Shown: positions 24,501 to 36,245 of the stretch, in pieces
How the letters are laid out: the number at the start of each line of letters is the position of its first letter
How positions within the stretch are numbered: position 1 is the stretch's first letter
NCBI RefSeq assembly: GCF_030936135.1
Contig: NC_082595.1
Coordinates: 106,743,334 to 106,807,333, forward strand
Reading direction: 5' to 3'
Length of the DNA stretch: 64,000 bases
DNA from: Gavia stellata
Taxonomy: Eukaryota; Chordata; Aves; Gaviiformes; Gaviidae
Notes under the pieces: model-generated
Seen by the model: the letters and a program-made list of their open reading frames with translations, nothing else
Databases searched by the model: none
What the model was told of the DNA's origin: nothing
Translations under genes and position numbers: made by a program

Positions 24501-25384
24501 CAGATACAACAATTTAACAAACTTTAATGATTTATATGACTGGAAAATGATTCGTCCAACTTCTAATTTAGCTCATAGTGGTTAACTCTGCAAGAGTTGC
24601 ACTCTTAACCGCTGTTTCAGAATCTCTTCCATAACTGAAAACTATTCCCTTGGTTTTCATGTGTGGTCATTACCCAAAATGTGTATTTTAATTTTAAAAT
24701 TTGGAAATGTCCACAATATCTGTTCAGGTATCTTGTAGTTTTGCAAAGATATTTTTTTCCCCTGTATGCATTTCTTTTTATTTTTCTGTTTAATAGATTT
24801 TGGGTTTGGGGTTGTTTGGGTTTTTTCTTTTTTGTGTGTGTGGGTTTGCTTTGGTTGTTTTTTTTTCCCAAGAGAGGTAACTCAAAAAACCAAAATTCTG
24901 TAATGGTAAGCTTGACTTTAAACTAAAAAGGTCCCTAAAAAGGTATAACCTGAAGGTCAGCATCAATTTGGTTAGAATGAATAAAAGGCACCTGAAGCCA
25001 ACTAAAACTGTGACTATTTATTAACACACCACTGCACATGGCTTCTGATCTGTCCTAAACACAAGCGCAATTCTGGTCTAGTTTCTGCATATTGCTGAGT
25101 TTTTCAGACTTGCTGTGATCTTGTGTCTGGTGAGAACTACATTCTGCCTCCTTCCACATCCTGCAAGAACAGCCTGTGGACTATGTTAGGGTATGTGATT
25201 GATAGAAACCACATTCCCCCCATAATCCAAGGAGCAAAAGCAGGTGGGGACCCTGAGCAATGCCCTGCTCAACACCTCCCAGGGCGGGCCATGTCCAGGG
25301 GTGACACCCATCAGCCCAATGGGAGCAGCTCCCACCTTTTGGGCTGAGGGGGGAACACTGCCTGTGGGTGTGGGACACATTGCA

Positions 25385-26097
25385 GGATGCAGGGGAGCCA
25401 GCAGTATGCCCAGGTGGCCAAGAAGGCCAACGGCATCCTGGCCTGTATGAGAAATAGTGTGGCCAGCAGGAGCAGGGAGGTGATCATGCCCCTGTACTCG
25501 GCACTGGTGAGGCCGCACCTCGAATGCTGTGTTCAGTTTTGGGCCCCTCACTCCAAGAAGGACATTGAGGTGCTGGAGCGTGTCCAGAGAAGGGCGACGA
25601 AGCTGGTGAGGGGTCTGGAGCACAAGTCTGATGAGGAGCGGCTGAGGGAACTGGGGTTGTTTAGCCTGGAGAAGAGGAGGCTGAGGGGAGACCTCATCGC
25701 TCTCTACAACTACCTGAAAGGGGGTTGCAGAGAGGTGGGTGTTGGTCTCTTCTCCCAAGTGACTAGTGACAGGACAAGAGGAAATGGCCTCAAGTTGCGC
25801 CAGGGGAGGTTCAGGCTGGATATTAGGAAAAAGTTCTTTACTGAGAGAGTAGTGAAACATTGGAATAGGCTGCCCAGGGAGGTGGTAGAGTCACCCTCCT
25901 GGAGGTATTCAAGGAGCGTGTGGATGTGGCATTGTGGGATGTGGCTTGATGGGCATGGTGCTGTGTGGTGTTGGGTGGGTTGGTTTTTGGTGTGTTTTTG
26001 GTTTTGTTGTTTTTTGGGTTTTTTTTTTAGGTTGGACTTGATGATCTTGCAGGTCTTTTCCAACCTTAGTGATTCTGTGATTCTGTGATTCTGGGAG
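25385..26097 (+). mobile_element. Young CR1 LINE, 5'-truncated, downstream of CYP39A1
   Basis: Starts abruptly near 25385-25402 and reads [39 protein letters not shown] and [14 protein letters not shown]. It has lost one C in the run at about 25892-25900 (CCCTCCTGG against CCCTCCCTGG in the copy at 6255-7157), which shifts the frame near the end of the coding part. The 3' end has a T/GT-rich region, GTTGGACTTGATGATC and ATTCTGTG repeats. Same subfamily as the intron 2 copy. Confidence 0.93.
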
Positions 26098-27010
26098 GAG
26101 CAGCTTGTGGTTGCACAAGACTTCTTGTGAGATGTTCAGGGGAGGAACCAAAAGTGGGGAAAGGGAGGGATCAAGGTGGGTTGGGGAGGAACAAACCTGG
26201 GAAAAAAGAAGGATAGGAGGATACAAGAGGTTAGTTGCATGTAAATAGGCTGCTGATCAGTATGCTTGTCTGGCTATGCCCTGTGCCTGACCAGTGCAGT
26301 CTGTCCTGTCTTCTTTCTACTCTCCATTTTCAAATCTTTTCCTGTGCGATTGTCTCTCTTGTGTGTGCACATGTGAATGCAGCAACTGGAGTGGGACCAT
26401 GGGTCGGAGGGCCCGTGTGTCCGTGGTGCCAGCAGCTGGAGGGAGCGTGGGTGTACATGCTGTGTGGGTGTGTTATGTCAGTGTGTGATGGCTAGTGAAA
26501 ACCCAGCCAGGCCAGCTGGTAAGTAGGTGGAGCGTGTGGAGGAGCTGGCTGCTGGAGGGACCAGGGGGTTCAGGCCAGCTGCCGCAGGGCCTGTGGAGTC
26601 TGGGGGTTCACTAAGACCCACTTTTATGTGTGGGTGTGCATGTGTGTGTCTCTGGGGAGGAGGCAGCTGCGGGGAGTTGGCCAGGATTCAGGACCAGCTA
26701 CTGGGGGGATCCGCATTGTACATGTGTATTTTTTCATATATTTCACACTCACAGACTTTCACCCTGATCTGTCAGAGAGGGGAGCAAGATGAGGCCATTG
26801 GTGCTGCTCATGTGAGTGCTGAGTGTTTCTGTCTGTGTGGGCCAGTGTGGCCATCAGTGCATGCACACGTTGTACGGGTGTGTTTGTGCATGAGCCTGGT
26901 GGGAATCCACGCTCAGCCTCGCTGCAGGCTGGACCCAGGGGTGTGGAGCTGCGGCAGTCTTGCCTCTATCAGGCTACCGGATTTAGCAACTCCCTAGCAG
27001 GCTAGAATCA
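26098..27010. repeat. GT-rich block with CCAGC/CTGGAG motifs; possible dispersed repeat or LTR
   Basis: Starts exactly where the CR1 tail stops. The first part (26098-26340) is G/A-rich, then C/T-rich. From 26355 on it is rich in TGTG and repeats variants of CCAGCAGCTGGAGGGA and GGCCAGCTG (near 26380, 26428, 26512, 26540, 26573 and 26690). No protein of a retroelement is seen. The composition and unique texture suggest a non-coding mobile-element part such as a solo LTR, but I could not identify a family or target-site duplication. Confidence 0.4.
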
Positions 27011-28464
27011 GTCATGAAAATATTTGTCCTGAAAGGCAGGACATATTTTTATTGAAGTGTAGGCTTCTGGCTGGAAAGTACCTGTTCCTGACAGCCAGAG
27101 AGGCACCAAACAAGCAGGTGAATAGAAGTGGGCTTGACTCTGGGATCCCATCGCTGTGTGACTGCCCTGCAGTGGATGAAATGCACTTGCCATACTTTCC
27201 TAGGTAGGAAAAACCAAGGACGTGGATTAGTAAAGCAATGTCATGGTCAAGTGATAGAGCTAAATGGGGTCTTCTACCTGGAAATAATTCAGAAACTTCT
27301 GGGGGAAGGAAAAACAGCACTTTCCCAATGGGACAGGGTTAAACGAGTATTAAAAGGCCATCACAATACCCTAGTCAGGACTGGATTAACAGTATCTGAA
27401 TTATTCTTCTTCAAGTGGTTGTCCGGTCTGCTTTTAAATACAGCAGTGCTGAATTTCCATGGGGGATTTGTCCTCTTACCTGACTCCCCCTACTGTTAGA
27501 AGGCTTTTCTACATATCAGTAGCAGGAGTCAGCATGAGTTTTTATTCATACCACTACCACAGGGGTGTATGAAGCTGGAGATTTTTAAGCTGACAGAGAA
27601 GAAAAATAATGTATTTTAACCCATCTTTGTATTTTAACCTTCTCTATGAAGTATGGATGTTAAAGGGAATGCAGTGGGGCATCCCTCAAAAAAGGTCTTA
27701 GAAAATGCAATTGTTCTTCCTCCAGACAAGCCATAAGCCAGGTCTATCTGAGCAAAACCCACAGCTGGGGCTGGCCAGGACTATATGTTGGTATTCATTT
27801 ATATTGGGATAAGTAACTCCCATGTCTAAGCCAGTGAAAGAAATGGTAGGAGTCTTCTTAATGAGAGAGAGGAAATCTAGCATTATGAGAAATGAGCAGT
27901 AAAACTCTTTTAAATCAAATTTCCTTTAATAATTTTTGGATTTTATTGTATATTAAAGAAGAGTTTCAGGAAAAAAAACCATGGAAACGATCACATTGCA
28001 GCCAAAGCTTTTGAGGAAAGTATAAACATTTGCCCTGAAATAATGAATTTCCTGTGGAAATACAATATCTGACAGAAAACTCATCAAAACATTTTGAGTT
28101 AAAATTGTTGACCTACTGCAAGTGAATCTTCACCAGTCCACACAGTGAAAAGATAACATGTCATATCAGCAGCCACCTCCCAGAATAATCACAACTTCTT
28201 TTATGTCTTCCCTCTAATGAGCCCCTCTCATCTGTACTCAGCAGTCAAGTATTTCAAGTGGTCTCTTTCTTTACGCTAGTAACGGTATTCGGTATCTTTT
28301 CTGTGCCACTGATTGTCACAGAAACCAGAAGTTTAGGCTTAGCACGTATACCTCCCGAAAATAGATATCTGGGGACTAAAAGATACAGCTGTAGCCACTG
28401 AGAGGTAAGCTAAAAATAATTACTTCCTTTCAAAAAGAAATTAATTCCAAGGCCCGAGCTCTGT

Positions 28465-28605
28465 GCTGAGCTTAAGCACTGTGCCAAGCAAAACTCAACT
28501 TAAGCATGTGTTTTGCTTTAAGCAAACACTTAAAATGGATTTGCAGAACAAGAACGGATTTCAATTTAAGCACACGCTTAAGTGCTTTGCTGAACCAGGG
28601 TCCAA
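28465..28605. repeat. Old repeat with alternating CTTAAGCA / TGCTTAAG motifs
   Basis: Repeats of the self-complementary core TTAAG with GC-CA flanks: GAGCTTAAGCACTG, CAACTTAAGCATGTG, TTTAAGCACACGCTTAAGTG and TTTGCTGAACCAGGG. This matches the look of an ancient dispersed amniote repeat that I recall from reptile and bird genomes; the family name is unknown to me. Confidence 0.5.
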
Positions 28606-29194
28606 ATGCCTCAGTTGCTAACCTGTTGTTTACAGTTAGTTTTGGCATCTGTGTTGTACTTTTAAAGATATACAAGGGTTAGTGGAAATACTGAGGTAGC
28701 TTTGCTCGTTTTAGGTGAAACTGGCAAATGTTAAGGGCTTTTAGGAAAAATATTTTTTTTAAACGGTCACATTTATAGCATAAACCAGTAAGCTTTATTG
28801 GCAGCAAGCATCTTTCCCAGTTATTTGGTACATTCCAAATGTGTGGCTCGTCACATGGCAAAAAATATTTCCTCTCCACCGGTATGCAGTGGAAGGGGAT
28901 TTAGACACAAGAAAGGCATTCAAAAGATAGCAAGCGTTTAATTGAAACAACCAAGGAGAAGCTTTCATCATGTCGCCGTTCTGAATGACATTGGACATGC
29001 GGCTGATTGGCCCAGCATTATTTATTTTTTTCACTCTGATCATAAAATTACTAGGAAAGGCTTAATGGAGTTATAAATATCTTGTTTCCATGAGAGTCCT
29101 GGGAAGATAATTATAGCACTGAAGTCTTTACAAAGATAGAGCATTTATAAAATGATATTATCTGAGGACTCCAATGGATAACGCAGGGAATTCT

Positions 29195-29345
29195 GCACTC
29201 TATTCCCAGCTCTCCTATTGACTCACTGTGCTCTTTGGGCAAATCACTTCATCCCTCAGTGACTCAGTTTCCTCATCTATGCATTGGGGTAATAATGATA
29301 ATTACCCACTGCTGCAAAGCCTATATGGATTAAAAGTCGTAAGTA
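29195..29345 (+). repeat. MIR-like (CORE) SINE
   Basis: Contains the strongly diagnostic MIR core order: CTGTGCTCTTTGGGCAAATC, ACTTCATCCCTCAGTGACTC, AGTTTCCTCATCTATGCATT and GGGGTAATAATGATAATTA. MIRs are tRNA-derived SINEs of ancient amniote age. The element is degraded and inactive. Confidence 0.82.
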
Positions 29346-29896
29346 TTGCTCACACTCATCAGAGCACTCAAGCTTGCTTATTGCTAATAATGGATGTCTG
29401 TAAGACTTTGGATAAGCTACGTGCTTTCCTGAATTGGAACTGTCATATTCGTGTTACTGGTAAATTACTTTACTTGTGGAGTTACAGTCAAAATATTCAG
29501 AAGAAATATTCTAAAACTCTTAGTTCACACTTTTTAAGATGCTGATGAAACAGCTGTACCCCAGACGCTTCGAAAATATTTTGGTTTTAAGGTTGAGTAA
29601 AAGTACGTCCTTTCATAAAACCAACCGCTACAGAGGAGCATTACCTAGGAGATTGTCTAGCAGCTACCTGTGAGACAGGAACTACATCTATACTCTAACT
29701 TTCCTAAGTTGTGTCAGGCTTTTTCACTCATGTACTACTTTTACTGCATTAGAAATTTGATACATCACCTTTTCCAAGTACCAAGCATTGAAAAGAGATT
29801 AATGTACAAGCATCAAAAGAACTTAATGCACAAGTACAGCGCAACTATTACTGTTAAATCTTTGCAGTTTTGAAAAAGACAAGTGAGGAAGGAGTC

Positions 29897-30294
29897 ATGG
29901 CAAATGAGCAAATAACTGGGCCCGAGCTCCAGTGGGATACTATGCCTGAAGAGGATAACATGGATTTTGGATATGAAAATGAGAACTTGGGTGCTGGAGA
30001 GGAGATACTATATCTCCCATTGATAGCACTGTAACCGCCCTGGCTGTGATTCCAAAAGGCAGCTGATAAATTTGAGAGGCATCAGAGCTGAATCAGGAAG
30101 TTGATGAAAATGTTGCTAGGCCTGCCAAGCCTTGGAGTCAATCTGGTTAGCTTAAGAAGGGGAATGTTCAGAAGCCACTTGAGCACAGGCTGAGGATACC
30201 AAAGTTCAATAATGGATGGGCCTTTGGAGCTTGCTGTACCTTTCTACAGCAGACTGAAGTGAAAATGAGCAGATTCCCACCTGAAATGAGGTAA
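29897..30294 (+). pseudogene. Possible decayed coding remnant, family unknown
   Basis: An ATG at 29897 opens 45 codons (MANEQITGPELQWDTMPEED and on), ending at a TAA at 30032. The -1 frame continues with protein-like text from about 30016 (PIDSTVTALAVIPKG) and again at 30076-30291 (ELNQEVDENVARPAKPW, then HRLRIPKFNNGWAFGA), broken by several stops. This pattern, one frameshift plus stops in otherwise protein-like sequence without introns, fits an old processed pseudogene. I do not recognise a parent gene, and chance cannot be excluded. Confidence 0.32.
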
Positions 30295-33200
30295 AAATGC
30301 AGATCAGGAAATGGAATTGTGTTACTAAGACTGAAATTACATTTCTATATTAAAAGTCCTGAAAAAAAAATTGCACTTTTTTCTGAAACAGAAGTTTTTG
30401 ATCTGGTGTGTGTGCATTCCTGGGAGAGGAGGGAAAGGCAACCTGATTACTTTTCAGGAACCTGCAAAACAAATCAGAAAAGTCTGAAGACCTAAATGCT
30501 CTATACAGGCATTCCACTTCCATAAAGCAACTTTTAGGTAGTCTACAAAGGCAGAAGACATCTTTTCTGAGGGTGTAATACCCCACACAAGGCAGACATC
30601 AGATTAGGTAATCACAGCTGGCCAGAGAAGCCTAAAGCTAAGAAGGATCGTGTTCTTTACAAAGTGTAATTAGGGAATGGCAAGATTTGGCATTAACTTT
30701 TTCCTGGGTCATTGCTCAGGGACAATTACTAGTGATTTCTGTGAACATCTGACGCAAGTAAGAGCGAAGTGAGGCTCTATGGATGTAGTCCTTCAGCACT
30801 GCATTTCCAGACTCCTCTAGCTGTGGGGTCTTGCACTGGTAAAGTGTGCTGCAAGCTCATGCCAAAGGTCTCAATCGTAGCTAGACTTGACTCATTTCAA
30901 TTAAACACCAGAGTCTCAGTGGGTTCATGGTGTCAGTCTTTGTTACTGCTGACACAGATCCAGATGCAATTTCAAGGCATTGGCCTTTTATCTGGCCTTT
31001 ATTCTGAAAACCATCATTGCTTAGAAAAGCATGAAGTGTGTCCTTCTGTTTGCTTGATACCAAAAGAAAATCAAGTGCTTTCCAGTATCATGCCATGGCT
31101 GCCTGAGTGTGATTCCCAGGATAAAATTAATAGATGACCAGTGCAAGATACTTAAAGAGTTCTCCTCTTTAAGGAATTCATTACAGTTCAAGATACTGCC
31201 TTTGATGCTCTTCTTCTGTTCAAATCTTGGTATTATCACTTTATTTTAAGCTCGTTTATAGAGTTGGAATAATACACAGATAAAAAAGGATGATTACAAG
31301 GGTGTTTTCAGGCATTAAACCTGAGGTCTGAAGTTCCTTCTTCTGAAAAAATAAACCAAAGAATGTTTTACTATCTGAAAACTTGACAACTGGTCTTCGC
31401 TTACCATGAACTGAAATCAAGCACCGCTTTGTTAAAAGCCAGTCTCATCACAATGATCTGGTTGTCCCTTAAAATAATAAAAAGACCCAAATCAGCAGGA
31501 GATGGATATATTCTGTCCTTTGGGTATTAATCAACATATTCAGCCTTGCTAAATTTTTCTTACAGACTCTGGCCCTGCAGTTTGGTTCAGAGGTTTTGTG
31601 GACATGCACAGTTTGCACATGTAAGCATATGGGTCTGTAGGAACAAATTGGGTAATGAGTTCTCAACGTACCCGCAAGGCAGGACAAATCCAAGTAACAG
31701 AAGATAGCAAAAGCTGCAATCACTAAAGCATCTGCCCTGAGCTACCACACCTGCCAGCACTGATCTGCACATGACAAGAGACATTTATCCTCCACACAGA
31801 GACATCCCAGTGTTGGCATCTTTGTACAGGGGTCAAAGGTGGAGGCTGGACAAAGGGTGGGAGCTGGGGCTGTCCCACCTTCTGGACTCTGAACATCTCA
31901 CAACCCGGGAGCATGCTGTGCCACTGGATGTCTTGACGGGCTGGTTGTCTGAACGGGACATCTCTAGCACAGGCTCCTTCTGCAAACAGATTTACATAAT
32001 GAATTCACAGCACAGTGGGCTTCTTCCAGAGGTGGCACTGGAGCAGCCCAAGGGCAGAATCTAGACCAGAGGCCCTGTTTCTTCTCTCCTTTCCCTTTTA
32101 ACTTCCCTTTACTGTTCCCATTCTCCCTGGGAACTTCACTAGCACCCTTTTTCCCCCTTTCCAGCTCAGCTGTAAATCCAGCTTACTCTTTCCTTCAGGA
32201 TTTTCAGATATCAGGCTGCCAAATATCTGAAAAGCTTACAGCTGGAGTGCAACACTGCAAGGGTAAGAAAGATTGGCAGATGAGTGCCTTGGTAGGCCAC
32301 AATGCCTGGACGGACTGGCTATCTCTTTTGGAGCTCTGTCACGCAGCTGGGAGAGCAGGAGGAAGGGGTAGAGACTTCCCTCTGGCCGATGTGGAAGAAG
32401 GACACTCTTCAGAGGTTGCTCTGCTGCAGTGACTCAGTGTTGTGGAAGCTATGACTGCCCAAGAATATCTGTGTCATGAAGACCATTTCCATTTTGCCAT
32501 CTCCAGTGTTCACCTCGCACAAGGGCTGGCAGTACGTAGCCACTGGCACCATCTAGGGGCCGACTGCCAATCATTGATATATTTCTAGAAGATCAGTGCC
32601 ATAATACATAAAAATAATAATATACACTAACATAATGTGTCTAAACAAAACAGGTCTTAGTAGAACTGTTGAAAAAGGCCGTTTGTGTAAGTTTTTACTT
32701 CTAGGCACAATTCAGGCACAAAAATATAGTCTCAGTTGTTACTTACCTGCTTGAGCTGCTTATTTCTTATGAACTGAATGTGTATGTGGTGTCATGTGCT
32801 GACTAATAACTCATCATTCACAATCCTCTGCTTCCAATGATATTCCAGTTATGCCTCCAACAGTCGCCTAAAAGTGTCAGAATAATGAATGAACATTTCA
32901 GAAAGAAAAGAAAATCACAAAAAGCCTTAAGACTATGGATCACACTTTAAGAGAATGAAACACATAAATAATTTTTTATGATGTCTCAATATAAACAAAA
33001 CTCCTTAATCTGACATTTTTGAAAGCCTTTCTGTGTCAATCTCTATAATTATGGATAAAGATTAATAAAAGGCAAAGAAATCGAGTACAATAGACTTCTC
33101 CATCAAACCTGTCTAGCACTGCTTCAGAACTAGGGCTCCTAAATTCTACTTCTCAACAATTGATAAACAATAATTACCACACTATTCGCTTTATAGGAGT

Positions 33201-33340
33201 AAATTGTGTCTTGCAGTTGATTACACTCTGTGGCCTTCTAATTAGCACATGTAAAAATAGTATTTGTCGTACCTTTGTTTTCTTAGTTGTTTACATTCTG
33301 AAGCAGATTAAATAATATATTCAGAAGCTCATTCTCTATT

Positions 33341-33436
33341 TAGATACCTAAATAAGCATCTTGATTTTCCAGAGCACCTACAAGTCTCAGAGTTGCACAG
33401 TGCTCCTGAAAATCAGGCCATTTATTTAGGTGTCTA
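33341..33436. repeat. Inverted-repeat element (hairpin) of an old dispersed repeat
   Basis: Left arm 33341-33369 and right arm 33408-33436 are reverse complements at 23 of 29 positions, with a 38-base loop. The arms carry ACCTAAATAA and TGATTTTC. The sequence (GAAAATCAGGCC, TTTATTTAGGTG) resembles a palindromic repeat common in reptile and bird genomes. Confidence 0.6.
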
Positions 33437-35334
33437 TATTTAGGTACATAAGTTTGAAGCGTTTGGCTTGAGGTCACATAGCTATGGCTCATTGCATTTT
33501 TTTTATTTCCATTTGGGTCACAATGGGCAAGTCACTTCTAATAATTTTCATCACGGATCTAAGAAATAGCAGCAGAGGTGGTAAGAATTACTTACTAAAT
33601 ACCATCATGATGCTTAGCACTTCCTCAAATACATGAAGTCTCCTTCCTGGAGAACTTCAGTCTAAAAAAAAGGTAGAAATCAAGAAATCAGTGCATCAGA
33701 AAGGTAAGGGAGTATGTCTAGAGACTGAACTTACATTCTGGTTAAACTGAGCTCGTTTCCTGGATTTTATTTGTCTGGCATCTTTGTCATTCCTTCTATA
33801 AGCTTATAATCATTTTGACAAGCCAGATGTTTTAGCTTCTCATATTTTGATTGGGTAAATCCTAGAAACCAAGTGCTTCTACTTGGTAACACATGGCAGC
33901 AAACCACAGTTTATTCTTGAGGAATTTGAGCTGACATTATCAGTCATGCTGTTGAATTGAGACTATACCTCCAAGACTGCTTTTGAATTTGCATGGTAGC
34001 TTGCACAGGCCTTGACCTTAGTGAACCATCTATGAAATAAACAGTCTAAGAGTCTGCAAAGAGAAGATCACTGGGAAAAGGACATCAAGAGGAAAAGACA
34101 ATCTTTTAAAAAAACACAGAAATCAGTTTCCTTAACATCCTACCTCTGCAGCTTGTCATCCCCCTGCTTCACAACGTGAGATGCTTCTAGCTTTGGTAGC
34201 AGGTATACACACAATTGGCGACTCACACAGCACTGCCTTCATTTTGCATAGGGATGGTAGCTGAGAAGAAACAGACAGCCCATAGGTGAAAACAATCATC
34301 TTAAATACCTCATATATTTCAACAAAATTAAAACCTCCTCATCTTTCAGCATCCTCTTTCAAATGGGAGAATTTAAATCTGGCCATAATATTTCAGATTT
34401 GAGAGAATTGTACTTGTACTTTAACGATGGTATTTGTTACAGGACAAAAGGCTTTGGTTTTTTTTTTTTTTTCTTTCTTGAAATGGAGATTGTTTTAAAA
34501 GTCAATGAAACCCGTTTTTCCCCTTGATCTATCATGCATCTAGGCTAAATAAACATCTCTTGGTTAAAAATATTCCTTAACCAGAAATTGGGACATTTTT
34601 GTTGTCTTCAAAACTGAGGGTTAGCTGTAAGATAATAAAGCTGTATTTTGTGGGACTTTATGTTAGATATGGAATTTTTGCAATGTCAAATCAAAAAGAC
34701 TTTTTTTAGGCAACTCTCACTCTCAGAAGTGGATGGAAAATGTGAAGACTCTCTGTTCCTGTTCTCATTGCCTTAAAAGACACAAGTCTCCTGTCTGACC
34801 TTTGTCAGACCCTGAAGATGCTCAGAAACAACACGGATATACTAGAGAGAGGGTTTAGGGAGCAACAGAGCCAAATGCAGGGGCTGCCCCACTGCAAGGC
34901 TGGGAGCTCAGGGGTTCCCAGAGCGGTGCCACAGGGTGTCCCCACTTGCCTGACCGCCACATAACAGATTCGGACAGAACCGGCATCCATGTGCACAGCT
35001 GAAGCATGTGCTTCTCTGCATCTCCAAATCCCCAAAGAAGGAATCGGACCAACTTCATGATCAACCTGCTCATGGAGCATCATGTGCAAGGGCATTACAG
35101 GCAGTGAAATTTTACAGCGCGTGAAGGATACTCTCCTTTTCTGCAGCAATTTTTCATTGGTGCAGTTATTAATCTTGCACCCAGAACAGTGCAAAATGCT
35201 TTGCAGATAAATGAAAAAAAAAAAAAAAAGAGATGGTCTTTCCTTTGCGCATTTTTATTTAAACATCTGCAATACGACGTATGTAAGCTGCTTTGCAGTT
35301 GCTATACACATACAGGATGGAACTGAAGAGGTGT

Positions 35335-36245
35335 TGAGGCAATGTTGTCTCACTGTACTGAGTGACTGGGTGATAAAATAGCAGATGAAATTCAGCAGTG
35401 ATAAGTGCAAAGTAATGTACACGGGACAAAAAAAACCCTAACTACACATACATAGACACTGGTTCGACCTATCACTTTTGCTGCAGGAGATCTGGAGGTT
35501 GAAGTGGAAAGCTCTCTGAAAATGTTAGTGTGGGGCTAGGAAGTGGTCAACAAGGGGAATTAAATGTTAAGAATTAGTAGCTCCCCCCTTAGATGACGAG
35601 GGGACCCGCAAAGTCACAGGACTCCATTGCTCATAGCTTAGAGTTCTTCCGAGTCCCTTGGCCATACAGCTCTTGCCTGTTTCAGATCCAGCAAAATTCA
35701 ATAGTCATTTTAGTAGGGTCAAAGTTTTAAAGAAAGTAGTGTTTTCTAGTAAAATTAGAAAGGCTAGAGAGGATGGTGATAAAGTTTCACACCGGAAATA
35801 GAGAAAACCACATCAGCTTGAAGGAGGGATAGCTGAAGGGAAATCCAATTAAAGTCTGGAAAATAATGATGGTGAGAAGGTTAAAAAAGAAATTTCATTT
35901 ACTGCCTCTATAACAAAGGAACACTTAATAAAAAAATCAGAAAGAAGACTTGAAATTGTTTTTACACAGTGAAGAATTATCACGGCACGGCACATTATGG
36001 AAAGCAAAACCACAGATGGGCTCAAAAAGAGTTAAGTCAAACTGCTAGAGAACAGGACCACTGATAGCTACTAAGCATAGTAGCTTTGATACTACCCTGA
36101 GTTCCAGAAGTCCCTACCTCACTAGTTGCTGGAAAATTTTAAGGTGAATAGGAGAACAATACACAGCCTATTTTTACAATGTTTTACTAAGCACCCAGTC
36201 TTGGCTGCTGGAGACAAGATACAGAGCTAGATGGATCCAACTGTG
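35335..36245 (+). repeat. Long ancient CR1/L3-type LINE copy
   Basis: Recognisable in order: GCAGATGAAATTCAGCAGTG and GATAAGTGCAAAGTAATG (RT domain end, ADEIQ-type text), GAGATCTGGAGGTTG with CTCTCTGAAAA, TTTTTACACAGTGAAGAATT, GATGGGCTCAAAAAGAGTTA, and the 3' tail with CCAGAAGTCCC, GCTGCTGGAGACAAGATAC and GAGCTAGATGGATC. The element is heavily mutated and internally deleted (the middle, 35580-35850, is poorly matched). Confidence 0.85.

Noticed and set aside
25186-25860. 224-codon minus-strand frame
   Set aside because: Shadow of the CR1 RT frame on the plus strand; the same antisense frame appears at the sister copy (6266-6742).
26235-26997. Plus-strand frames with many Cys and Val in the GT-rich block
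   Set aside because: Low-complexity TGTG translation with no known domain.
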